Assembly: GCA_029865285.1 (NCBI GenBank)
Contig: JAOUHE010000039.1
Location: forward strand, 1-12,578
Direction of reading: 5' to 3'
Length of the DNA stretch: 12,578 nucleotides
Source: Chloroflexota bacterium
GTDB lineage: Bacteria; Chloroflexota; Limnocylindria; QHBO01
Shown: piece by piece, positions 1 to 7,687 of the stretch
How the letters are laid out: each line of letters starts with the position of its first letter
Position numbering within the stretch: the stretch's first letter is position 1
The notes under the pieces: generated by a model
Told to the model about the DNA's origin: nothing
Database searches by the model: none
The model's input: only the letters and a program-made list of their open reading frames with translations
Made by a program: the position numbers and the translations under genes

Positions 1-42
1 ATCCACGTGCGCCACGCTGACTTCAGACGTTCCCGAATGCGA

Positions 43-879
43 TCAGGCGTCTCCCTGGTGTGCGGTAGGCCCATTCAGCGGACGGCCGTGTGCGAGCCGG
101 GCGGCTGCAGTCCGCCTGCCTACGCCAAGCTTGTCGTACACGTGCTCCAGGTGCTTCTTCACGGTGCTCGGCGCGACCCAGAGCTCCTGGGCGATCTGCG
201 CATTCGTCTTGCCCTCGGCGACCAGCCAGACGATTTCGCGCTCTCGCGCAGTCAACTCGGGGCAGGCACGAAACTCGCTGTCTACATCCAGCGCGGCGTT
301 CACCTCCGACAACCGCCTTCGCAACGCAGCGCGCACCTCGAGGCTCTGGAAGTGCGGACGAAGCATCTCAAGGACCGCGCGGTCGCGCTCAGTGAAGTCG
401 CCCGCCCCCGTTCCACGGAACAGGACGAACGACCGGTGCCGCCCTGGAGCTGCCGGCAGGCCGACGTCAATCATGGAATCAACCCCAGCCGGATGGAAGT
501 ACTCCCGAAAAATGGGCAACTCGTGGTATCGCCGCTGGTTGATCAGGTCAGACATCCTGAGGGTGGCAAGGTCGCCCGTCCGGGCGCGGTACTCGGAGAT
601 CGGGCACGGCCCCACCGCCCAGTACACGTCCGCTTCGTCCGCATCGTCCTCGGGGCCGATCCCGACCACGACCCGGAAGCTCTTCGCATGAAGATCTGCC
701 TCCTGGTAGGTGAGATCGTCGCAGGGGACGAGGCCCTGGAGTCTGGCAAGGACCTCGGGCGGATACAACTCGTCGAAATCCAAGCTGGCGACGTCGACGA
801 GGAAGCCCAGGATGCCCTCGAGATCGGCCCGTTGCAGCTGCACTGGACGTCGAAGATACGCCGAACGGCGAACAGACAC
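43..879 (-). CDS. LuxR-type (GerE HTH) transcriptional regulator with GAF-like sensory N-terminus
   Basis: This is a DNA-binding transcriptional regulator of about 278 residues. Residues ~208-263 form a clear LuxR/GerE helix-turn-helix: a LTAREREIVWLVAEG segment, then the NAQIAQELWVAPSTVKKHLEHVYDKLGV recognition region in two helices, with the family's typical Thr-Val-Lys-x-His contact pattern. The preceding ~200 residues have the alternating hydrophobic pattern of a GAF-like domain and end in an FTERDRAVLEMLRPHF linker helix, common in regulators of this type. There is no receiver-domain Asp pattern, so it is not an obvious two-component response regulator. The reading frame is open back to a TTG at 1014, but that would overlap the start of the divergent secreted-protein gene. 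I therefore prefer the GTG at 879, although no good ribosome binding site precedes it; a GTG at 843 is an alternative. The ligand and targets are unknown. Its divergent neighbour at 960 is the natural candidate target (inference). Confidence 0.85.
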   Translation of the reverse strand: MSVRRSAYLRRPVQLQRADLEGILGFLVDVASLDFDELYPPEVLARLQGLVPCDDLTYQEADLHAKSFRVVVGIGPEDDADEADVYWAVGPCPISEYRARTGDLATLRMSDLINQRRYHELPIFREYFHPAGVDSMIDVGLPAAPGRHRSFVLFRGTGAGDFTERDRAVLEMLRPHFQSLEVRAALRRRLSEVNAALDVDSEFRACPELTAREREIVWLVAEGKTNAQIAQELWVAPSTVKKHLEHVYDKLGVGRRTAAARLAHGRPLNGPTAHQGDA

Positions 880-959
880 AAGACTGCCGGCCGCATATCC
901 TCGGGTGAAGGCACGGAGGGAATGCAGTGCCTCCTGCCAGGAAGCGAGAGGTGTACGAA

Positions 960-1202
960 ATGCGTAACGGACATCCCGTGCGAAGACCGCTCGCGGCGAT
1001 CGTCCTGGGTGCAAGTCTTGCCCTGCTCAGCGCAGGCGTCGCGTTTGCCGAGGCTCCCCACCACGTGATGCTGCCCGATGCCGCGTGCAACCAGGGGACG
1101 TTTGGCGCGCGCCTGACTTCCGGTAATGGGGTCGTCCCGATGTACATGGCGACGACACCCGTCGGGTGCATGACGATGCCGGGGGCGTTTCTGGGGAACT
1201 GA
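960..1202 (+). CDS. Small secreted Met/His/Cys-containing protein (unknown function)
   Basis: This 80-residue protein is not recognised by family. It starts with ATG at 960, preceded by a GAGAGGT ribosome binding site about 8 nt upstream. Residues 1-30 are a textbook Sec signal peptide: positive RNGHPVRR, a hydrophobic stretch at ~11-25, then AFA before EA, suggesting signal peptidase I cleavage after Ala30. The predicted mature peptide is only 50 residues. It contains two cysteines (Cys43, Cys70), two adjacent histidines (34-35) and five methionines, two pairs being spaced MYM and MTM. The cysteines could form one disulfide outside the membrane, and the Met/His content is compatible with metal binding, but both are inferences. 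It is divergent from the LuxR-type regulator, with about 80 bp between the assigned starts. The signal peptide and RBS together make a real gene much more likely than a chance frame. Confidence 0.7.
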   Translation: MRNGHPVRRPLAAIVLGASLALLSAGVAFAEAPHHVMLPDAACNQGTFGARLTSGNGVVPMYMATTPVGCMTMPGAFLGN

Positions 1203-1319
1203 CCGTCCACCTCCTGATCGAGGCTCGGCCGGTGCCCATGGGGCCGACTCCAGGTCGGTCGAACGTCCCGCTTGGGCGAACAGGAAGGCCTCGGTCGCCG
1301 GAGCCTCGAATAGGCGTAG

Positions 1320-1392
1320 TGGAGATGAGGGGACTCGAACCCCTGACCCCCTCCTTGCAAAGGAGGTGCTCTCCCAACTGAGCTACATCCCC
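1320..1392 (-). tRNA. tRNA-Ala(TGC)
   Basis: The minus strand folds as a complete 73-nt cloverleaf. The acceptor stem is GGGGATG paired with CATCTCC (one G·U), with discriminator A. The D arm is GCTCAGTTGGGAGAGC, the anticodon loop TTTGCAA gives anticodon TGC, and the T arm carries GGTTCGAGTCC. CCA is not encoded. It lies 37 nt after the stop of the CofE-like gene and is the last recognisable element of the rRNA operon; in most bacteria 23S would follow. Confidence 0.97.
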
Positions 1393-1429
1393 ATCGGTCC
1401 GCCATGGTAGCGCCGAGCGCGGGGTAACG

Positions 1430-2221
1430 TCAGGGTGGGGTCAGGCGTCGGGCCGGCTCGGGGGGCAACGGATCGCCGGGCGGCCAGGCCACGCTGCGAA
1501 CGACGCAGATGGGCGTCTGCTCGCCGGCCTGGCCGAGCGGGTTGTCGGCAAAGAGGCGCTCGACCCAGCGGCGATCGAGGCCGCGGCTGACACCCAGCAC
1601 ATTGCATCCGGCGTCGTTGGCATCGATCACTGCGACAGGGCTCCCGAGCTCGGCTGCCAAACGCGCGGCGACCCCGTTCGGGTCCCGCGGGCCGAGGGTG
1701 GCCGACCGGTTGTACGGAGCGATGGTGTAGGAGGTCGGACCGTCAATGGCGGCCGCCTGCCGGCCAGCGATCCGGTAGAAGAGGCCGTGAACACCGAATG
1801 GTTTCGTGAGCGCACTCACGGCGGCGGCGAACAGGATCCGGGGCGCGCCGACCTCGCTGATGGCCAGCTGCATCGTCTCGGCCGTGCCGAGCCCGATACC
1901 GTACCCCGGACGCGTGACGAAGCGCACCAGGAAGCGCGCGAGGCGCCCGGGTCGGATGCTGGTCATGGGGTGCGAGCGGCCCTGAGTGATGGCCACCATC
2001 CGCTCGCTGACCGCCACCAGGGCGGTGTCGTCGGGGTTCGACCTGGCGTAACGGCGCACGACATCGATGGCGTCGTCGGCATCGGTCACCAGGTGGGTGC
2101 GCACCGGATGTCGGGCGTAGACCTGACCGTCGAGCGTGGCATACAGCGCGCGGTCCGGGTTCGCCACGTCCAGGATGCCCATCGGGCGGTCGGCCGGTTC
2201 GGGCATGGGCTGGGGCTCCAT
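1430..2221 (-). CDS. CofE-like protein (coenzyme F420-0:L-glutamate ligase family)
   Basis: This 263-residue protein resembles the CofE/FbiB-type F420-0:gamma-glutamyl ligase family, whose founding members use GTP and a divalent metal to add glutamate to F420-0. Visible family signatures are SERMVAITQGR (72-82), GIGLGTAETMQLAISEVG (108-125), GLFYRIAGRQAAAIDGP (146-162), DPNG (180-183) and the acidic DANDAG (200-205), likely part of the metal/nucleotide site. Length is close to stand-alone CofE (~250). The first ~25 residues are Pro-rich and poorly conserved in type, so the start could be the ATG at 2221 (weak AGGA, 4 nt away) or that at 2206 (GGAG at better spacing). The gene sits between tRNA-Ile and tRNA-Ala on the rRNA strand, starting 20 nt after the tRNA-Ile CCA, so it probably shares the rRNA transcript. 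Whether the host makes F420 cannot be told from this window; many distant CofE-like proteins are of unproven function. Confidence 0.72.
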   Translation of the reverse strand: MEPQPMPEPADRPMGILDVANPDRALYATLDGQVYARHPVRTHLVTDADDAIDVVRRYARSNPDDTALVAVSERMVAITQGRSHPMTSIRPGRLARFLVRFVTRPGYGIGLGTAETMQLAISEVGAPRILFAAAVSALTKPFGVHGLFYRIAGRQAAAIDGPTSYTIAPYNRSATLGPRDPNGVAARLAAELGSPVAVIDANDAGCNVLGVSRGLDRRWVERLFADNPLGQAGEQTPICVVRSVAWPPGDPLPPEPARRLTPP

Positions 2222-2241
2222 CGGTCCTGCGGGGGAAGTGG

Positions 2242-2318
2242 TGGTGGGCGTTTCTGGACTCGAACCAGAGACCTCTGCCTTATCAGGGCAGTGCTCTAAC
2301 CAGCTGAGCTAAACGCCC
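2242..2318 (-). tRNA. tRNA-Ile(GAT), CCA encoded
   Basis: The minus strand folds as a full tRNA: acceptor GGGCGTT/AACGCCC, D arm AGCTCAGCTGGTTAGAGC, anticodon loop CTGATAA (anticodon GAT), T arm GGTTCGAGTCC and discriminator A. The next bases are CCACCA, so the terminal CCA appears encoded (body 2245-2318). The position after 16S matches the classic 16S-Ile-Ala spacer arrangement. Confidence 0.97.
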
Positions 2319-2429
2319 CCGCGAGGGCGCGCATCGTACCCCGGCGCAGATGGCCGGCGCAACCGAGTGCGTCGCGATCCGGGCAAGCGAAGAGCCGCCC
2401 CTGAGACGGGACGGCTCGAACCGTGCTTC

Positions 2430-2453
2430 ACGGCTGGAGAGTGACAGGAACCC
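2430..2453 (-). repeat. 3' arm of the 16S pre-rRNA processing stem
   Basis: This 24-nt segment is the inverted complement of 4176-4199 in the 16S leader, with 22 of 24 positions pairing by my count. On the transcript the two arms would close a long helix around the 16S precursor, the usual RNase III target in rRNA maturation. The longest uninterrupted run is the 16 bp around AGAGTGACAGGAACCC. Confidence 0.8.
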
Positions 2454-2569
2454 GCGTTGTGAACGGGCAGGTCTGCGATTGCGAGGTCGACCGATCTCCC
2501 GCTTGCGCGGGTGCCGACCACCTCGCTGGCCAGCGCTTGGAATCGGTCGATCGACCTGGAAGTTCTGGC

Positions 2570-2587
2570 CGCTCGGCGAACCGAGCG
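2570..2587 (-). other. Perfect 7-bp hairpin with UUCG loop in the 16S trailer
   Basis: On the transcript strand this reads CGCTCGG-TTCG-CCGAGCG, a perfect 7-bp stem with a UUCG loop, about 15 nt beyond the 16S 3' end. No U-run follows, and tRNA-Ile lies downstream, so it is more likely a folding or processing element than a terminator. A 12-bp palindrome (GGTCGATCGACC, about 2544-2555) lies close by. Confidence 0.55.
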
Positions 2588-2599
2588 ACCGGGTCTCCC

Positions 2600-4104
<1,505 letters not shown>

Positions 4105-4175
4105 AAAAACAGTGGTCTTGCCCGTTGGCACTACCACCGTTCACAGGTTCAGACGTTGGTCCCGTTGACTCGTGT

Positions 4176-4199
4176 GGGTTCCTGTCACTCTTCAGCTGT
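4176..4199 (-). repeat. 5' arm of the 16S pre-rRNA processing stem
   Basis: This leader segment, about 70 nt upstream of the 16S 5' end, pairs with 2430-2453 (22 of 24 positions). It is the 5' strand of the predicted RNase III processing helix. The surrounding leader, roughly 4105-4330, contains no gene. I did not recognise a clear boxA antitermination motif in it. Confidence 0.8.
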
Positions 4200-4337
4200 T
4201 AAGTCACGTCACCGAACTGCTTCGGATTCGCTCGATTCTTCTGCCTCCTGATTGGGAAGCCTGGCGCCGAGCTGCCCGGCCCTGGTGGACCGGCGTTCTC
4301 GCAACGCCTGCCGACACGCACGTCGGCGCGAACCCGG

Positions 4338-4367
4338 AGTCTATCCGCAGGCGAGGGCGACTGTCAA
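4338..4367 (-). promoter_or_regulatory. Sigma-70-type promoter of the rRNA operon
   Basis: The minus strand has a perfect -35 hexamer TTGACA (4362-4367), an 18-bp spacer and a -10 TAGACT (4338-4343). Transcription would start near 4331, giving a leader of about 225 nt before 16S. The -35 lies 27 bp beyond the recR stop codon. A consensus -35 in such GC-rich DNA, correctly placed before 16S, makes this a strong call. Confidence 0.85.
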
Positions 4368-4393
4368 CCGGTGGACCTTCGGGAGACGACCGT

Positions 4394-5008
4394 CTATGAG
4401 CGCTCCACCTGGCGTCGGCCCTGGAGCGACCGGATCAGGGTCACGTCATCGGCATATTCGAGGTCGCCACCGACCGGCAGACCGCGCGCGATCCGGCTGA
4501 CCATCGGCACATGCGGCGCCAGCAGATCCGCCAGGTACATGGCGGTGGCCTCCCCCTCCAGGTTCGGGTTGGTGGCGAGGATCACCTCGGCCACGCCCCC
4601 ATCGGCGACCCGCAGGATCAGCTCGCGGGCCCTTATCTGCTCCGGGCCGATGCCATCGATGGGACTGATCGCCCCGTGGAGGACGTGGTAGCGGCCCCGG
4701 AACTCGCCCGTCCGGTCGATGGCAAGCACATCAAGCGGCTCCTCAACGACGCAGATGCGAGTTGCGTCCCGCCGCGGGTCCGAACAGAAGGTGCAGGGAT
4801 CGACGCCCACGTCGGTGATGTTGCAGCAGGTCGAGCAGTAGTCGACCTCCTCCTTGACCGCCACCAGCGCCGACGCGAGGGCGCGGGCCTCGTCCGCGGG
4901 AGCGCGGAGCATGTGGTACGTCAGCCGCTGAGCGGTCTTGCGCCCGACGCCGGGGAGCTTGCTGAACTCCTCGATGAGGCGCGCCACGGGGGCGATCAGT
5001 CCGGTCAT
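4394..5008 (-). CDS. recR: Recombination mediator RecR
   Basis: RecR acts with RecF/RecO to load RecA onto SSB-coated single-stranded DNA during repair of gaps and stalled forks. The 204-residue protein has the family order: a helix-hairpin-helix (~13-30, with KLPGVGRKTAQRL), a zinc finger (Cys58, Cys61, Cys72, Cys75), then a Toprim domain (~84-165) with RICVVEEPLDVLAI, the HGAISPIDGIGP loop and ATNPNLEGEATAMYL. Length fits the usual ~200. The frame is open further upstream, but the ATG at 5008 follows a GAGGGTG ribosome binding site and matches the family N-terminus (GLIAPVARLIEEFSKLPGVG). It lies 31 nt after ybaB, and dnaX-ybaB-recR reads as one operon, an order shared by many bacteria. The rRNA promoter starts just after its stop codon. 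Confidence 0.97.
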   Translation of the reverse strand: MTGLIAPVARLIEEFSKLPGVGRKTAQRLTYHMLRAPADEARALASALVAVKEEVDYCSTCCNITDVGVDPCTFCSDPRRDATRICVVEEPLDVLAIDRTGEFRGRYHVLHGAISPIDGIGPEQIRARELILRVADGGVAEVILATNPNLEGEATAMYLADLLAPHVPMVSRIARGLPVGGDLEYADDVTLIRSLQGRRQVERS

Positions 5009-5039
5009 GACGGCACCCTCGGGGTCGGGTCGGTGCGGC

Positions 5040-5381
5040 TCAGCGGAGGCCGCGCGGAGCGGCGCCGCCGAGGCCCGGCATGCCCGGCAAACCGATACCG
5101 CCGGCCACGGCGGCCATGCGGTCACGCTCGAGCTCCTTGCTGCGCGCGATGGCTTCGTTGACCGCAGCCAGCACCAGGTCCTGCAGCATCTCGACCTCTT
5201 CGGGATCAATCGCGGCCGGATCGATCTCGATGGCGCGGATCTCCTGGCCCCCGGTGATCACCACGCGGACCGCTCCCCCGCCGGCGGTCACCTCGAGGGT
5301 GGTCTCACGCAGCTCTTCCTGCGCCTTGGCCATCTGGGCCTGCATCTGCTGCGCCATCTTGGCGATCTGGGTCACGTTCAC
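5040..5381 (-). CDS. ybaB: YbaB/EbfC-family nucleoid-associated DNA-binding protein
   Basis: This is a 113-residue member of the small dimeric YbaB/EbfC family, which binds DNA in the nucleoid. An N-terminal helix (~1-27, IAKMAQQMQAQMAKAQEEL) is followed by a beta region ending in ITGGQEIRAIEIDPAAI (~42-58). A second long helix (~60-90, EMLQDLVLAAVNEAIARSKEL) comes next, and the tail is a Gly/Pro-rich GIGLPGMPGLGG typical of the family. The start is GTG at 5381, with an AGGAG site 10 nt upstream. It lies between dnaX (57-nt gap) and recR (31-nt gap), the standard neighbourhood of this gene. Its exact role in repair or nucleoid structure is not settled in the family. Confidence 0.95.
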   Translation of the reverse strand: MNVTQIAKMAQQMQAQMAKAQEELRETTLEVTAGGGAVRVVITGGQEIRAIEIDPAAIDPEEVEMLQDLVLAAVNEAIARSKELERDRMAAVAGGIGLPGMPGLGGAAPRGLR

Positions 5382-5438
5382 GCGTTCGGTTCTCCTGGCT
5401 TGTTCGGGGCGGACAGCGCCCGGCGCTGCGATATCGGT

Positions 5439-7055
5439 CTAGTGGACTTCGGGGGCTTCGATCTCCTCACCGCCGGTGATCTGGATCACGAGATCGAGGA
5501 TGGCGGCGGCGCCTGGATCGCCCGGGTCGGCGGCCAGCGCCTGGGCCATGGTCAGCGGCTCGAGCTCGACATTGCCCGTGACGCACTCGACCGCCCAACT
5601 GCCACCCAGCACGGCGCCCAGCAGATGCTCGATGGCCGCGGACTTGGCGGCCACCTTCTGGCGCATGAATCCTCGCTCCTCCGGAAACGCGAGGGTCATC
5701 CGCGCCCCGTTGACGGCGACTGGGCGGCATTCGGTGAGCAACGGCTTGATGGCCGGGGCCGCGCGCTGGATAACTTCGGCCCAGCGTTCGCGGACCTGGG
5801 CCACGTCAACGGCCCCGCCGGCGGTCTCGGGCGGCGGCTCGGCTACCTGGGCGACCTGAGGCTCCGCCTCGGGGACCTGCGGCCCTGCCTCAAGCGGGGC
5901 CGTCCTCGGCGGGGCGACAGGGCTTGGCGGCGCTGTCGCCACGAAGGCATGAGGCGGCGCAGCGGCGGTCGTGGAACCGGGGAGCGGTGGATCCACCGCC
6001 AGGAGCTCGAGCGCCAGTCGTGCGCGCCCCTCCCGCGCGCCGACCGACGCCGCCTCGGCGAGAATACGCAGGATCGATGCCAGCCGGCGGGCGAGCGGCG
6101 GGTCGCCGGCGGAGCGCAGCAGACGACGCCGCGCCTCCTCCTCCGCCTGACCGGCCACCTGGCCCATGTCGCGGCCCACGTCGCCGAGCCCCTCGATTCG
6201 ATCGAGCGCGCCGCCGGCATCCCCCGCAAGGTATGCGTCGATCAGGGCGACGATCTGTCCCTCGTCGGCCAAGCCTACGGCGGTGCGCACGGCATCGGCG
6301 GTCACGTGGTCGCCGGCATAGGCGAACACCTGGTCGAGGAGCGATTCGGCATCGCGCATCCCGCCGTCGGCAAGACGGGCGATCAGCGCCAGCGCATCGG
6401 GATCGGCCTGGACGTGCTCGGCCTCGGTGATGCGCGACAACTTGCCGGCGATCAGATCGGCCGGCAGTCGGTGGAAGTCGAAGCGCTGGGTGCGGCTGAT
6501 GATGGTCGCCGGGACCTTGTGCGTATCGGTCGTTGCCAGGATGAAGACGACATGGGGCGGCGGCTCTTCGATCATCTTGAGCAGGGCGTTGAAGGCATGC
6601 GCGCTGAGCATGTGGACCTCGTCCACGATGTACACGCGGCGGCGCAGCTCCGCTGGCGCGGTGAGCGCTCGCATGACGAGGTCGCGGGCATCTTCGACCA
6701 GGCCATGGCTGGCCGCGTCGATCTCGATGACATCCATGGCGCGACCCTCGCGCACCGAGGTACACGCGTAACAGCGGTCGCACGGCTCGCCGTCGGAGCC
6801 GAGATCGGTGCAGTTGATCGCCTTGGCGAGGATCCGTGCCGTGGAGGTCTTGCCGGTGCCGCGCGGCCCGACGAGCAGGTAGGCGTGCGCGATGCGATCG
6901 GCCGCGACTGCGTTGCGCAGCGTGGTGACGATATGGTCCTGGCCGATCAGCTCGCCGAAGCGCTGGGCGCGCCAGCGGCGGTAGAGGGCCAGCGGCGCTC
7001 CCAGTTCTGCCGCGATCGACTCGGTGGCGGGGGGTGTTGCGGCGGGTTTGGCCAT
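5439..7055 (-). CDS. dnaX: DNA polymerase III subunit gamma/tau (clamp-loader ATPase)
   Basis: DnaX is the ATPase of the clamp loader, which places the beta sliding clamp on primed DNA and, in its tau form, couples the polymerases. The 538-residue protein has an AAA+ core. It includes Walker A GPRGTGKTS (63-71), a zinc-binding Cys cluster (Cys82, Cys92, Cys95, Cys98), Walker B VYIVDEVHML (141-150), the sensor-1 segment ILATTDTHK and an arginine-finger SRT motif at ~187-189 (SRC in E. coli, with the Arg kept). A Pro/Ala-rich linker (~385-440) leads to a C-terminal domain with QVRERWAEVIQ. The start is ATG at 7055 after TAAGGAG; the open frame further upstream runs into the SRP RNA and is not coding. 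I saw no slippery A-run suggesting a frameshifted gamma form. It heads dnaX-ybaB-recR and follows the SRP RNA by about 40 nt. Confidence 0.97.
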   Translation of the reverse strand: MAKPAATPPATESIAAELGAPLALYRRWRAQRFGELIGQDHIVTTLRNAVAADRIAHAYLLVGPRGTGKTSTARILAKAINCTDLGSDGEPCDRCYACTSVREGRAMDVIEIDAASHGLVEDARDLVMRALTAPAELRRRVYIVDEVHMLSAHAFNALLKMIEEPPPHVVFILATTDTHKVPATIISRTQRFDFHRLPADLIAGKLSRITEAEHVQADPDALALIARLADGGMRDAESLLDQVFAYAGDHVTADAVRTAVGLADEGQIVALIDAYLAGDAGGALDRIEGLGDVGRDMGQVAGQAEEEARRRLLRSAGDPPLARRLASILRILAEAASVGAREGRARLALELLAVDPPLPGSTTAAAPPHAFVATAPPSPVAPPRTAPLEAGPQVPEAEPQVAQVAEPPPETAGGAVDVAQVRERWAEVIQRAAPAIKPLLTECRPVAVNGARMTLAFPEERGFMRQKVAAKSAAIEHLLGAVLGGSWAVECVTGNVELEPLTMAQALAADPGDPGAAAILDLVIQITGGEEIEAPEVH

Positions 7056-7097
7056 GGTCTCCTTACCGTACAACGAACCGCCGCGGGCGAATTGAGT

Positions 7098-7367
7098 GGC
7101 CGTGCACCCGGCGTCGTCCAACCGCCCCCGCACGCGCGTCCATCGTCCGGCTCCAGCCAGGTCACCCCACGGCACCCGAGAGCGGTCGCTTACCGCTGCT
7201 TCCTTCCGGACCTGACGGGGTTCGCGGACTCTCGCTGCGTGGGACCCGACTCTCAACGTCGGTCGATGTCGTGGGAGGCGGAGGCGGTACGGCCTCGACC
7301 GGGAATTCAGTCCCGCTATAGCGGATTGCGGGTGCAGGGCACCGCTAGTTCCCCACCTAGCACGGCC
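7098..7367 (-). ncRNA. ffs: Long-form bacterial SRP RNA (scRNA/6S-like, with Alu domain)
   Basis: This is the RNA of the signal recognition particle, which pairs with Ffh to target membrane proteins co-translationally. The universal S-domain hairpin core GTCAGGTCCGGAAGGAAGC is at about 7198-7216 (minus strand). The 5' part carries the Alu-domain signature of the long form (GGTAGCGGTGCCCTG-like and CCGCAATCCGCTATAGC), as in B. subtilis scRNA. The two ends pair: GGCCGTGC at the 5' end (7360-7367) with GCACGGCC at the 3' end (7098-7105). The total is about 270 nt, almost the same as the 271-nt B. subtilis RNA. A strong promoter lies immediately upstream. Ends are inferred from pairing and may shift by a few bases. 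Confidence 0.93.
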
Positions 7368-7373
7368 GCCGTG

Positions 7374-7402
7374 ATCGTAGACGCGGTGACGGCATCGGTC
7401 AA
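7374..7402 (-). promoter_or_regulatory. Sigma-70-type promoter of the SRP RNA
   Basis: On the minus strand a -35 TTGACC (7397-7402) is separated by exactly 17 bp from a -10 TACGAT (7374-7379). The predicted start, 7 nt further on, falls at about 7367. That is the 5' base of the SRP RNA as set independently by terminal pairing. The agreement supports both calls. Confidence 0.8.
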
Positions 7403-7411
7403 TTGAGTGGG

Positions 7412-7499
7412 TGGCGGAGAGGGGGGGATTCGAACCCCCGACGGGTTTCCCCGAACCGCATTTCCAATGCGGCGCCATAGGCCACTAGGCGACCTCTCC
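7412..7499 (-). tRNA. tRNA-Ser(GGA), CCA encoded
   Basis: This is a class II tRNA on the minus strand with acceptor GGAGAGG/CCTCTCC, discriminator G and encoded CCA (7412-7414). The anticodon stem-loop GCATTGGAAATGC gives anticodon GGA. A long variable arm (TTCGGGGAAACCCGTC) and the T arm GGGGGTTCGAATCCCCC follow. It reads UCC/UCU serine codons. It lies just upstream of the SRP RNA promoter and 38 nt after tRNA-Ser(CGA). Confidence 0.97.
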
Positions 7500-7537
7500 G
7501 GGGGCGCGCTGCAAGCGAGGAGACGGGACCGGTGGAG

Positions 7538-7624
<87 letters not shown>

Positions 7625-7687
7625 GTGCCGGCGAGTCTACCAGAGGGTCAGACCGATGCCGGCGGGTCCTTCCCGGCCAGGCGCGCC

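Noticed and set aside
880..1014. 45-residue N-terminal extension of the LuxR regulator from a TTG
   Set aside because: It would overlap the secreted-protein start, its RBS and its signal-peptide region on the other strand; GTG 879 gives an ordinary family length.
1203..1319. Possible terminator after tRNA-Ala (8-bp inverted repeat CGAGGCTC 1220-1227 / GAGCCTCG 1301-1308)
   Set aside because: The loop is about 70 nt and there is no U-run; I cannot support a terminator call.
7065..7090. Possible dnaX promoter with -10 TACGGT (7065-7070)
   Set aside because: Transcription would begin downstream of the dnaX ribosome binding site, and the -35 is poor. Read-through from the SRP RNA promoter is simpler.
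4938..7406. 822-codon open frame on the plus strand
   Set aside because: It is antisense to ybaB and dnaX and runs through the SRP RNA. Its translation is low-complexity Arg/Gly/His-rich, typical of the shadow of GC-rich genes, and no domain is recognisable.
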